Positions 1 to 8,000 of a stretch of DNA of 26,645 nt are shown here, piece after piece (within the stretch, counting starts at the first letter, position 1; each line of letters begins with the position of its first letter). Below the pieces are notes generated by a model, which worked only from the letters and a program-made list of their open reading frames with translations, had not been told where the DNA came from and did no database searches. Location of the stretch: contig MLAK01001222.1 of assembly GCA_001839685.1 (NCBI GenBank), positions 1 to 26,645 on the forward strand, in the 5' to 3' direction. The translations under genes and the position numbers were made by a program. This DNA comes from Tritrichomonas foetus. Lineage: Eukaryota; Parabasalia; Tritrichomonadida; Tritrichomonadidae.

Positions 1-905
1 TTTCATTTCTGGATATTTATAGGGAGGGGTCATGACTCAAACATAATATATGTTATTTCATGGAAAATGCATGAAAATCAAATGAAATTTCGCAATTGAG
101 GTGAAACACTTGGTCAAACTAATATAATTTGGTTGTTCAGAATTATAATTCATTCAAGAAAGATTCAGGAAATTTTCTGGTTCAAAATCTGGATAAATAA
201 ATTTGGCCAAATATCCATAGAATTTTTGTGCGAATATTTCTAGTAAAAGCCTTTTTTTCTTGATTTTTCGAGGAATATGTTCTTTTTCTTCCGATAAAAA
301 TATATTAAAATTCTATTTGAACTAATTTCTGATCCAAAAAGTAAAAGCATTCACGGATATCTGTCAATTTTCCAATTTACAAACTTTCACTTTTTCAATA
401 AACAGATTAAATCGATCAGAATCAATCTTCATCTTTAATTTAATGATATCTTTAAATAATATATAAAAAATGTTCATATTATGATAATAATAAGTACTAT
501 TGACTCATATAATTATCATCCTAATTTATATCTTTCTTTGCATCAAAAATGGTGATTATGTATCTTTTAAATTAATTTCCTCAAATAATGTTGAAGCACA
601 CAAATAAGTAAATAATTATACACGTTTATGAATGATTTATCTTGTGTTTTTGATTGGACATCTCATGATTAACGGCGACAATATTCTTCATCTGATTTTG
701 ATCTAAATTATTTGAAAAAATTCAATGTTGAATGCCTCAATTCAATTTAAATTCAATTGAATATATAAATTTAAAATGATCGACCATTCATAATTCTTCA
801 ATTCCGATACAATTTCTCGAAATTTTCTAAGAAAATTTGAATCAATGAAAATTTATACTGTAGAAATAGTTCCTTCAAATTTTGTTAAATTGAATAATAG
901 AAATT

Positions 906-946
906 CAATTAATCTTTCTTAACACTTCACAATTAATCTTTCTTAA
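906..946. repeat. 17-base direct repeat, two copies
   Basis: CAATTAATCTTTCTTAA occurs at 906-922 and again at 930-946, giving a period of 24 bases. It lies about 400 bases upstream of the kinase at 1342. No function is evident, and slippage in AT-rich DNA would explain it. Confidence 0.7.
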
Positions 947-1320
947 AAAGAAGATTGAATATTTCTCGAAATTTTATATTTTGTCTTCATTATTTTAGTT
1001 TACCTTTTTCTGAATTTATCAAGATTTATGGATCTCCATTATTGTCTTCCCGATAATGATTGAAAAAATGAATTTTTCATAAGAAATATTTCTATTTTGG
1101 TGAAGTTTTTCTAATAGATTTTCAAAGATGTCTCAATTTATGTATCATGAAAGACAACTCTGATCGTCCACAAAGAAAATATAATAATTTAATAAATTTT
1201 TATATATTTTTAATGTTCTTTGGATATATATATATAAGAATGCTTTCGGATTGGATAGATACGTTTTATAATTAATTTCAATGCAAAGATTGAAAATCCT
1301 CAAAGTTCTATTCAAATATT

Positions 1321-1332
1321 TCAATTGTTTAG
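1321..1332 (+). promoter_or_regulatory. initiator-like element of the kinase gene at 1342
   Basis: TCAATTGTTTAG ends 9 bases before the ATG, with an A run between. It closely resembles the elements directly before the metalloprotease (TCAATTATTAG, 8929-8939) and the RCC1-like gene (TCAATAATCTAG, 20663-20674). Trichomonad initiators studied in Trichomonas vaginalis have the form TCA followed by a pyrimidine and A/T, close to the start codon. Here the base after TCA is A, so this would be a variant. Assignment is by position and similarity only. Confidence 0.45.
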
Positions 1333-1341
1333 AAAAAAAAA

Positions 1342-3309
1342 ATGAGCTCCATCTCGGATTACAATCTCCAACATATGATTGGTTGCGGCTCAACCGGAAC
1401 CGTTTATCTCGCATCGCACAAATTATTGAATATTCCAGTCGCCATCAAAAAAGTCGATCTCTGTCTTGATGATTTTCTTTCAACCAATTCGCAAAATTTG
1501 GATCAAAATCAAACGCAAATACAACCCAACGTTTTAGATACAATAATGGAGAACGATATAACAGGAAATTTGACCGAATCCGCTGCCGATAACGTTTCCG
1601 AAAATATTTCCAAAAAGTTGGTGTCAGCAAAAAACCATCACCGAAACGATAATAAAATTTCATCAGAAACGATTTCAATTGCCCTAAGCAGTGCTGAAAT
1701 TGGAATATTATCAAATAATCCGCGATTTTTGGCAATTAAAAAAGAAGCGGAATTTGCGCTTTCCTTGAACAACCAATTTATTGCGAAGTATTTTGATGTC
1801 TTTGTTGAAAATGGATCAGTTTACATTGTTATGGAATATATTCCTAACGGTTCACTTTATGACATGATTACCAAAATCGAAAGCCCTTTTCAATCGCACT
1901 TGAAAGCGGACAAACTCGCAGAAAAAAAGTTAATTTCAAAGCAAACTTCTCCTAACGCCCGCCAAAAGTGCAGCAACCAAAGAAATTGCAATATTCACAA
2001 GCGGAATTGCAATTTTCATCATAGAAATTATAATAATCATCAACTGAATGGAATTTCACCTGTACAAATAAAGAAACAGCAAAGTTTAGGAGTTAAATCA
2101 GTTTTTAATGAAAATAATCAAATAAATGTTTTATCAGCAAAATATGCAAGTGATGATAGTTTGAACATTTTGGAAATGCTCATTTCGAATTCACCACAAG
2201 AGAAAAAATTTGTTGATGATTTTCAAGTCTTTCATTACTTCAGACAAATCTGCTCAGCTGTGGAATATCTGCATGTTGAAAAGAAAATCGTTCATCGTGA
2301 TCTTAAAGCCGAAAATATTCTGATTGATAATCATAATAATATTAAATTAATTGATTTTGGATTTTGTCGAAATATTGATAAGAATTTAATGAAGACACGT
2401 TGTGGTTCACCTTGCTATTCATCACCAGAACTCATCGTTGGTGAAGGATATACAGAAAAAACCGATATTTGGAGTTTAGGTATAGTTTTATATTTTTTGA
2501 CAACTGGAAAAGTGCCATTTTGTGATGAAAATATTCAAAAGTTGTTTGGAATGATAGTTAACGACGAAGTAAAGTTTCCTGAAGAACTAATCATAGATCC
2601 CCGTCTAATTGATCTCATTTGCTTACTATTGAATAAAGATCCAATGAAAAGGCCATCAATTACCGACATTTTTCATTCAGAGTGGTTCAAAAAATTCAAC
2701 ATTGCATCATCCTTGTCTTTACCAAATTTAAATAATTTTTCAGAAATTAATGAAATGATGAAAAGCTTCAATCTTCCGTCAAACCTCAAACCAAAACAAT
2801 TGGAAGTCATAAAAAGAATTGTGATTTGGGATTTTCACCATCAAAATACCAAAAATAACGCTTTTAACACCAGCCTAAATCTAAGTGATTCAAATAACAT
2901 TAACTTTTATTCAAATTACGGGAATAATTTTGGTTTTTATAATATAGATGTGAATGGAAACCATAATGTATCATCAAAAGAGAATTTTAATCGAGAGAAC
3001 AATATAAATCATATTAATTTAATGAGTCATTTAAATCATTTTAATTCCCAAATTAATCATAAACACACTCATATGAATCATTCGCCCTCAACTATTCATG
3101 CGAATCAAGCATGTCATTCTAAAGGACATTCGGCTGTTAATAATTGCTTAAACAATATGAATTGTATGCATATGCCTAATTCTAGTTTAAAAGTTCATTC
3201 ACAGAATTCTCAATCATTAACAAAAGATAAACTTTCTCTATTTACTCATTACTTAAAACCATCAAATACATTCACTGGAAATTCACTTTCTTTAAATGAT
3301 CATATATAA
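1342..3309 (+). CDS. SNF1/MARK-like (CAMKL) Ser/Thr protein kinase with insertions and Asn/His-rich tail
   Basis: 655 residues. It should transfer phosphate from ATP to Ser/Thr of protein substrates. The kinase domain spans about residues 7-451. Visible elements are the glycine loop (GCGSTG, 14-19), Lys36 (VAIKK), helix-C Glu135, HRD 318-320 within HRDLKAEN, DFG 338-340 and SPE 361-363. All catalytic residues are present. The activation-loop sequence KTRCGSP places Thr352 where AMPK-family kinases carry their activating Thr. The domain is enlarged by about 90 residues between strand 3 and helix C (41-132), and by about 110 residues after the hinge (180-290), which are rich in Asn, His and basic residues. 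After a short helical-looking stretch (467-500) the tail to 655 is low-complexity Asn/His/Ser. The gene starts at 47% GC and falls to about 15% in the tail. The CAMKL subfamily is well supported; the substrate is unknown. Confidence 0.93.
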   Translation: MSSISDYNLQHMIGCGSTGTVYLASHKLLNIPVAIKKVDLCLDDFLSTNSQNLDQNQTQIQPNVLDTIMENDITGNLTESAADNVSENISKKLVSAKNHHRNDNKISSETISIALSSAEIGILSNNPRFLAIKKEAEFALSLNNQFIAKYFDVFVENGSVYIVMEYIPNGSLYDMITKIESPFQSHLKADKLAEKKLISKQTSPNARQKCSNQRNCNIHKRNCNFHHRNYNNHQLNGISPVQIKKQQSLGVKSVFNENNQINVLSAKYASDDSLNILEMLISNSPQEKKFVDDFQVFHYFRQICSAVEYLHVEKKIVHRDLKAENILIDNHNNIKLIDFGFCRNIDKNLMKTRCGSPCYSSPELIVGEGYTEKTDIWSLGIVLYFLTTGKVPFCDENIQKLFGMIVNDEVKFPEELIIDPRLIDLICLLLNKDPMKRPSITDIFHSEWFKKFNIASSLSLPNLNNFSEINEMMKSFNLPSNLKPKQLEVIKRIVIWDFHHQNTKNNAFNTSLNLSDSNNINFYSNYGNNFGFYNIDVNGNHNVSSKENFNRENNINHINLMSHLNHFNSQINHKHTHMNHSPSTIHANQACHSKGHSAVNNCLNNMNCMHMPNSSLKVHSQNSQSLTKDKLSLFTHYLKPSNTFTGNSLSLNDHI

Positions 3310-3398
3310 TAATATCAAAATTGTTTATTTTGCTTATTATCATGATAAATAATAATGTTTTTATTGATTATATTAAGATGTAAACTTTATAGAGTTTT

Positions 3399-3400
<2 letters not shown>

Positions 3401-3433
<33 letters not shown>
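3401..3433. repeat. poly-T run of 33 (poly-A on the minus strand)
   Basis: This is an uninterrupted run of 33 T, the longest homopolymer in the window, in the convergent spacer between two kinase genes. It could be a slippage-grown tract, or the poly-A end of an old minus-strand cDNA insertion, since minus-strand DNA before it (3434-3570) is less AT-rich than the surroundings. Run length is also error-prone in sequencing. Confidence 0.85.
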
Positions 3434-3603
3434 CCTTCCTCCTCTATTTATTGTTTCTCTAATTATTTGACAATATTTGGCTTGATGAAAGCCTGAATGT
3501 TGATCCAGGCTGTTTTGGTAAAATCTCTTCATTAGATGACAAGAACTTACTCGAAAACCATGCAATATGATGATGCTTCATTTAAATATTTCCATAAAAC
3601 GAA

Positions 3604-3750
3604 ATGTCCAAACAAAAGAAAGAAAATCATGAATTCCAAAAGATTAATGTAGATAATGAACCTTTAGTTTCTACAATTGTTGAGAAAGAAAAAGCAATTT
3701 CAGAGAAATAAAAAGTAATTGCAGAAAAAGAAAAAGAAACAGTCACATAA
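3604..3750 (+). pseudogene. short ORF remnant with one in-frame stop
   Basis: ATG at 3604 opens 35 codons to a TAA at 3709-3711. The same frame then continues for 12 more codons to a TAA at 3748-3750. Both sides of the first stop encode the same kind of Glu/Lys-rich motif (VEKEK and AEKEK), as if one stop had cut a charged coiled-coil sequence. An initiator-like TCATTT lies about 30 bases upstream. No family is recognised. It may be the 5' fragment of a dead gene, or chance in purine-rich DNA. Confidence 0.25.
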
Positions 3751-3793
3751 TTTTTATTCGAGAAATATCAAAGGGAAATTTTAAACATCGGCT

Positions 3794-6283
3794 TTATTTT
3801 TCGATTATTTTTTGATTTTCAATGGGAAAATTCGCGTTTTCATATTGTTGTTTCAATAGAGCATTTTCTTGACGAAGAAGTTCATTGTCTCGAAGAAGTT
3901 TGATCATTTCTTCTTCATTTCGAATATTAACAATATTATCATTCTTTTCTGATTGTTCTAAATCATATAAATAATTAGAAAATTCATTTTCATCAACATC
4001 ATCTAGAAGATATCTTGAATCTGAACTCAATTTGATAAAAATATCAGAAAATGTTGGTCGATTCAATGGTTCTGAATCCCAACATTGTTCAATTAATTTT
4101 TGAAATTCTTCTTGAATTGGAATAGTGAATTTTGGTCGATAATTTTGATATGCAACTTTATTACTAAATTTTAATGTTGTATTAATTTCTGGTTGAGTCA
4201 TATCATATGCTGGAAGTGATGTTAAAATTTCATATAACATAATACCATAACTATAAACATCGGATTCTGGTCCATAATGATTATCAATAAATGATTCTGG
4301 TGACATATAAAATAATGTACCATGTTGTTGTGTTTGGGAATGACAATGATCTGGATCAAAAAATTTGGATGTACCAAAATCAGTGATTTTAGGATGTAAT
4401 TCTGAATCAATTAAAATATTACCTGGTTTTAAATCTCGATGAAAAATATGATGTTCATGTAAATATTTCATTCCATATGCTATTCCTGTGATAATAATTT
4501 GACGTTGAGTATTATTATAATCAAGTTTAAGATTACCATTTTGTTCTTCATCAAGTAGTTTTTGTAATGAACCATGCTGCATTAATTCCATCAAAATAGT
4601 GATACAATTTTCATGTTCAAAATTAGTAAATGAAAATCCTTTCATATTAACAATAGATGGATGTTTTAATTGACATAAAATATTGATTTCTCGAAGATCT
4701 GTACTATTATTACTAAGTGGATATTTACTCACTTTAGCTGCAAATTCTTCGTGACTTTCTTTATGATAAACTGAATAAACATCCCCAAATGTACCAAAAC
4801 TTAATTTTTCTTTCTTTTCATACTCATTCAAATCAATTATTGCATTTTTCACATTGCTTTCACTAGACCATGGCTTATTGCACTGTGCAACATTTTTCAA
4901 TTCTTCATATTTTTGATGATAAAAATCGCGTTCTTTACGAATTTTAGAATAACTTTTGTCTTTTTCAACATTTTCTTGTTGTAATTTTTCTTTTTCTTGA
5001 ATTAAAAATTTATTTTGATTCTCTAGATCAGTGATTTTTCGTTCATATTCTAAAAGCTTCGTTTTATCAAAATCACTATTAGATTTGTTCATTTCAAGCA
5101 GCATTTTTTCAAGTTTATTTAAATCCTTTGCTTCATTCAAATCATGATCATGAATTGAAATTTCATTATGAGTCTGAAGTGAAATAGATTTGACATATTC
5201 CGTAAATTTAGATTGATCAACTCCATCTAGAAGATAAGACAAATCTGAACTTAGTTTGTGAAATATTTCTTCTGCAGTTGGACGATTTTCTGGCTCTTGA
5301 TCCCAACACTTTTCAAGAAGGCTTGCAATTGATGGATTGAAACCAGTAGGTATTGCAGGCCTTTTTCCAGTTGCTATGCTATTTTGTAATTTGAAAAGAC
5401 TTTGAGCTTTTAATTCTGAATAAGGAATAATCTCAGTTATAATTTCATAAGCTGTAATTCCATAAGCGAAGATATCTATTTTATGGCTTGGCGGATGTTC
5501 TTCTGTAATAATCTCAGGAGCCATATATAACGCTGTGACTTCATCAGAAAATTCTTCATCAAAAAACGTTGATGCATAAAACCCAGATAAATGCGGCTCA
5601 TTGTTTGAATCTAAGACAATATTTTTTGGTTTGATTGAGTTGTGACAAATTTTCTTTGAATGTAAAACTTGAATTGCTTTTGCTAATCCTGTAATCATTA
5701 TTTGTTTTGCTGTATTGTCAAGCCAAGACAATTTATTACCTTTTCGACTCTTATCTAAAACACTGGCAAGTGTTCCATTTTCACAAAGAGTAGAAATAAC
5801 TGTTGGACAAAGCAATTCATCAATATTGACATTTTTGTTGGCATTTATGTCATGATGATTTTCTTTGAAATCACATAATGAAAGACCAACTGTTTGAGAA
5901 AGTGTTGGATGATCAAAGTTACTCACGAGATCAAAATAACGAATAATTTTGGCTTGATATTGATAAAAGTTATTAGCAGTATTATTATAATTTGATGATG
6001 ATAAAGGCGATGATTTTATATGAACACTGGCTGCAAATCGTTCTTTGGTGGATATATTTTCAACAAGGTAGACAGAATTTAAATCGCCGTGTACAAGCAG
6101 TTTGATAACTTTGTAGTCGGATGGATTAATAAAAAGCTGCGATATTCTTTTATTCCGTGAATTTTGGGATAAAATATTTTGAATGGAATTAATTGCTTTC
6201 TTCAAACTGTGAGATTTATGCTTGCGTCTTTTACTATCTTTTTTTGAGGACTGTGTATCTGTTTTCTCTTTTTGATTGATCAT
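3794..6283 (-). CDS. tandem pseudokinase-coiled coil-kinase protein (TKL-like)
   Basis: 829 residues with a basic N-terminus (1-50). Domain 1 (about 57-345) is a kinase fold without its catalytic residues: Ser86 sits at the strand-3 Lys position, HNS (214-216) replaces HRD, and GFY (234-236) replaces DFG, while APE and the TKL-type C-lobe end (CW...ENRPT) remain. A charged coiled coil follows (about 385-465). Domain 2 (about 487-755) is intact: Lys517, Glu532, HRD 615-617, DFG 635-637, SPE 661-663, although the first loop Gly is Ser495. A short coiled coil ends the protein (786-815). Each domain is followed by a similar motif, LLDGVDQSKF and LLDDVDENEF. The order resembles JAK kinases, so domain 1 may regulate or dimerise domain 2. 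The stop is followed by A, forming TAAA, a reported trichomonad polyadenylation signal. The family is secure at the TKL-like level. Confidence 0.93.
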   Translation of the reverse strand: MINQKEKTDTQSSKKDSKRRKHKSHSLKKAINSIQNILSQNSRNKRISQLFINPSDYKVIKLLVHGDLNSVYLVENISTKERFAASVHIKSSPLSSSNYNNTANNFYQYQAKIIRYFDLVSNFDHPTLSQTVGLSLCDFKENHHDINANKNVNIDELLCPTVISTLCENGTLASVLDKSRKGNKLSWLDNTAKQIMITGLAKAIQVLHSKKICHNSIKPKNIVLDSNNEPHLSGFYASTFFDEEFSDEVTALYMAPEIITEEHPPSHKIDIFAYGITAYEIITEIIPYSELKAQSLFKLQNSIATGKRPAIPTGFNPSIASLLEKCWDQEPENRPTAEEIFHKLSSDLSYLLDGVDQSKFTEYVKSISLQTHNEISIHDHDLNEAKDLNKLEKMLLEMNKSNSDFDKTKLLEYERKITDLENQNKFLIQEKEKLQQENVEKDKSYSKIRKERDFYHQKYEELKNVAQCNKPWSSESNVKNAIIDLNEYEKKEKLSFGTFGDVYSVYHKESHEEFAAKVSKYPLSNNSTDLREINILCQLKHPSIVNMKGFSFTNFEHENCITILMELMQHGSLQKLLDEEQNGNLKLDYNNTQRQIIITGIAYGMKYLHEHHIFHRDLKPGNILIDSELHPKITDFGTSKFFDPDHCHSQTQQHGTLFYMSPESFIDNHYGPESDVYSYGIMLYEILTSLPAYDMTQPEINTTLKFSNKVAYQNYRPKFTIPIQEEFQKLIEQCWDSEPLNRPTFSDIFIKLSSDSRYLLDDVDENEFSNYLYDLEQSEKNDNIVNIRNEEEMIKLLRDNELLRQENALLKQQYENANFPIENQKIIEK

Positions 6284-6303
6284 TTTAGCTACGTTTTATT
6301 TGA
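6284..6303 (-). promoter_or_regulatory. start-proximal element AATAAAACGTAGCTAAA before the tandem kinase
   Basis: Read on the minus strand, AATAAAACGTAGCTAAA runs directly into the ATG at 6283. Nearly the same string, with one extra A and a slightly longer A run, precedes an ATG on the minus strand at 22316. A match of this length immediately before two ATGs suggests a promoter or leader element, or a common origin of the two 5' ends. Confidence 0.4.
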
Positions 6304-6725
6304 AAGAAAAATGGCGAAAATAAAATAAAACTTTTTCTGTATATTTATACATGACAATTATATTTTTTCAATAATATTCAAACAAGACAATCAAAATCAA
6401 TCGAAAAGACGATAAAAATTGTTTTTCGTGAAGTGATATCAATTCTAAAAAAAATTCAGTGAAATGAAAACGAGTGGCGATAAAGGAAAGAACTAAAAAG
6501 TATATGCTATTTTTCACTATTATTATAACATTAAGAAATTGCCAACATAATTTCAAGAAAGTCAATTGGATTTGGTATCTATATGTGACTCATTCATCCA
6601 ATAACAGGTTGTAACATTAAAAATGGTCAAAAAAGAGAAACTTTGTTAAATAAAAAATGTTTAAAAATGAAAATGAGTATAGATATATAACATGGTTTTC
6701 GAAGAAAGGTTCAAATATAGAGCTC
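6284..6725. other. intergenic region between two minus-strand kinase genes
   Basis: The 442 AT-rich bases between the pseudokinase stop and the tandem-kinase start should hold the promoter of the latter. Apart from the element next to the ATG at 6283, I see no gene or repeat. The 65-codon minus-strand frame at 6368-6565 is rich in Phe/Leu/Ile, has no recognisable domain and is judged chance. Confidence 0.55.
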
Positions 6726-7724
6726 TTAATCATTTCTTCTAAATGAATGATTGAAAGCCAACATTTTTTCTTGGTATCTTTTGAGGTCATTAACATCAGC
6801 ATCAATTCCATTTTCATGAAGAACAAATTCATCACCTATTATCATGTTTGTAATGTCAGAAAACTGTGGACGACTAATACTTGATTGTTCCCAACAAACA
6901 ATAATAAGGTTCCAATAAGAATTTGGTATAATTGCAGGCTTGTCTGGTCTCCAGCCTTTCATAATCTTCATTCGAAAAAAGAAATCTTTTTCATTATTGT
7001 TATTTGATGTCATTTCATAAGAAAACATTCTATACACAATACATGCAAACGCATATACATCAACTGGAATCGAATAGTCGACATATGAATCCTTTTTGAC
7101 TTCTGGAGCTAAATACTTATAATCATTTCGCTCGCATTCAGGTAACATGTAAGCCATACCGAATTCACCAATTATTGGTTCGAAATTGTCATTCAAATAA
7201 ATATTAGAGAGATTGAGTCGTTGATGAGTGAGGTTATAAGCATGTGCATTTTCAAGGATTGATGAAATACCAAAAATTATCTTACTTCGCTCAGTTGGAC
7301 CAAAACCTGGTGTTGGTTTTCCATCTGAAAAATCCCGAGCCAATTTTTCAAGATTTTTCTCAAAATATTCGCTCACTACAATAACATGTTCTTTATATAA
7401 ACTATCAGTGAAAACATGTCGGTTTTGATCATCTGCTTCAGGGAAATAAACACCATATGTTTTGGCAATGCCAGGAAAATTATATTTCCTTATGAGTTTT
7501 ATGGCACGAATTAGCGATTTTTTGGAATACAAGTCAATTGATTTCTCATTTAATTCATCTTTTGAATAATGCAAAACGTGAAAAAATACATTTGTTTGAG
7601 AATTCCTTTCAACAGCTTTATACGTGCTCCAATGGCACATTTCTTTGATTTTGTCGCCAACTTCATAGTTATTGGGATTAATCAGGATATTAGATGTCAG
7701 TTCATTCGGAAACTCTTCAGTCAT
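6726..7724 (-). CDS. stand-alone pseudokinase (TKL-like)
   Basis: 332 residues, almost entirely one kinase fold (about 18-296). Every main catalytic position is changed: His49 replaces the strand-3 Lys, HQR (167-169) replaces HRD, Asn171 replaces the catalytic-loop Lys, and EFG (187-189) replaces DFG. Asn174, APE (206-208) and the C-lobe ending CWEQ...SRPQFSDI are kept, so the fold should be intact while phosphotransfer is unlikely. A tail with HENGIDADVNDLKRY resembles the post-kinase motif of the neighbouring tandem protein, suggesting both belong to one local family. It lies 442 bases upstream of that gene in the same orientation. The likely role is scaffold or allosteric partner of an active kinase, which is inference. 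ATG 7724 is used because the TKL-type N-lobe begins shortly after it. Confidence 0.9.
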   Translation of the reverse strand: MTEEFPNELTSNILINPNNYEVGDKIKEMCHWSTYKAVERNSQTNVFFHVLHYSKDELNEKSIDLYSKKSLIRAIKLIRKYNFPGIAKTYGVYFPEADDQNRHVFTDSLYKEHVIVVSEYFEKNLEKLARDFSDGKPTPGFGPTERSKIIFGISSILENAHAYNLTHQRLNLSNIYLNDNFEPIIGEFGMAYMLPECERNDYKYLAPEVKKDSYVDYSIPVDVYAFACIVYRMFSYEMTSNNNNEKDFFFRMKIMKGWRPDKPAIIPNSYWNLIIVCWEQSSISRPQFSDITNMIIGDEFVLHENGIDADVNDLKRYQEKMLAFNHSFRRND

Positions 7725-7743
7725 GAGATTTTGACACTTTTGT

Positions 7744-7792
7744 TTTCACAAATTTTTGAATGATTTCACAAATATTGAATCAAATTCACAAT
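7744..7792 (-). promoter_or_regulatory. three TTTCACAAA-like units at 20-base spacing
   Basis: TTTCACAAA starts at 7744 and again at 7764, and ATTCACAAT starts at 7784, so the starts are exactly 20 bases apart. The first two units are followed by TTTTTGAAT and TATTGAAT, so most of the 20-base unit is repeated. The block lies 20-68 bases upstream of the pseudokinase ATG on the minus strand, where core and proximal promoter elements are expected. Confidence 0.5.
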
Positions 7793-7950
7793 TTATCTTG
7801 CCATTTTTTCTTAAGAAATCGGTAAGGCAAGTATGCATGCTTTATTGCATGATTCAATAAATGTAACCAAATTTATAAAAAATGAAGAAGTATGAATGTA
7901 AACAGATGAGTCTTTGTCACAAGATTATTCAGAAAAAGTTTGCGAACTAA

Positions 7951-8000
7951 TAGTTAACTAATAATCGTTAACTCTAATAGTTAACTAGATTATAGTTAAC
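7951..8000. promoter_or_regulatory. cluster of four GTTAAC palindromes, Myb-site-like
   Basis: GTTAAC occurs at 7953, 7967, 7980 and 7995, with start intervals of 14, 13 and 15 bases. Read on the minus strand the second copy gives TAACGATT, which resembles the TAACGA-containing Myb recognition elements known from Trichomonas vaginalis. The cluster is about 230-275 bases upstream of the pseudokinase start and 940 bases upstream of the metalloprotease. A regulatory role is inferred from clustering and position. Confidence 0.45.

Larger units (their letters stand above)
1..1341. other. AT-rich stretch without a recognisable gene
   Basis: I see no convincing coding frame on either strand. The stretch holds short A/T runs, a TA dinucleotide run near 1221-1235, and a 17-base direct repeat at 906-922 and 930-946. 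The last 20-30 bases carry the start-proximal element of the kinase gene that begins at 1342. The upstream gene, if any, lies outside the window. Confidence 0.6.
3310..3793. other. convergent intergenic spacer with poly-T run and decayed ORF
   Basis: This spacer lies between the 3' ends of two convergent kinase genes. It contains the 33-T run at 3401-3433, a small imperfect inverted repeat (AGCCTG at 3490-3495 pairing with CAGGCT at 3506-3511) and a stop-interrupted short frame at 3604-3750. No intact gene is seen. The apparent minus-strand frame across 3368-3565 includes a lysine run encoded by the poly-A strand and is not credible as a protein. Confidence 0.6.

Noticed and set aside
3368..3565. 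Minus-strand ORF ending in a lysine run
   Set aside because: The lysines come from the 33-base A run; there is no domain, and run length is unreliable.
3709..3711. Reassigned TAA codon
   Set aside because: The intact genes here end in TAA, TAG or TGA with normal family lengths, so the standard code fits.
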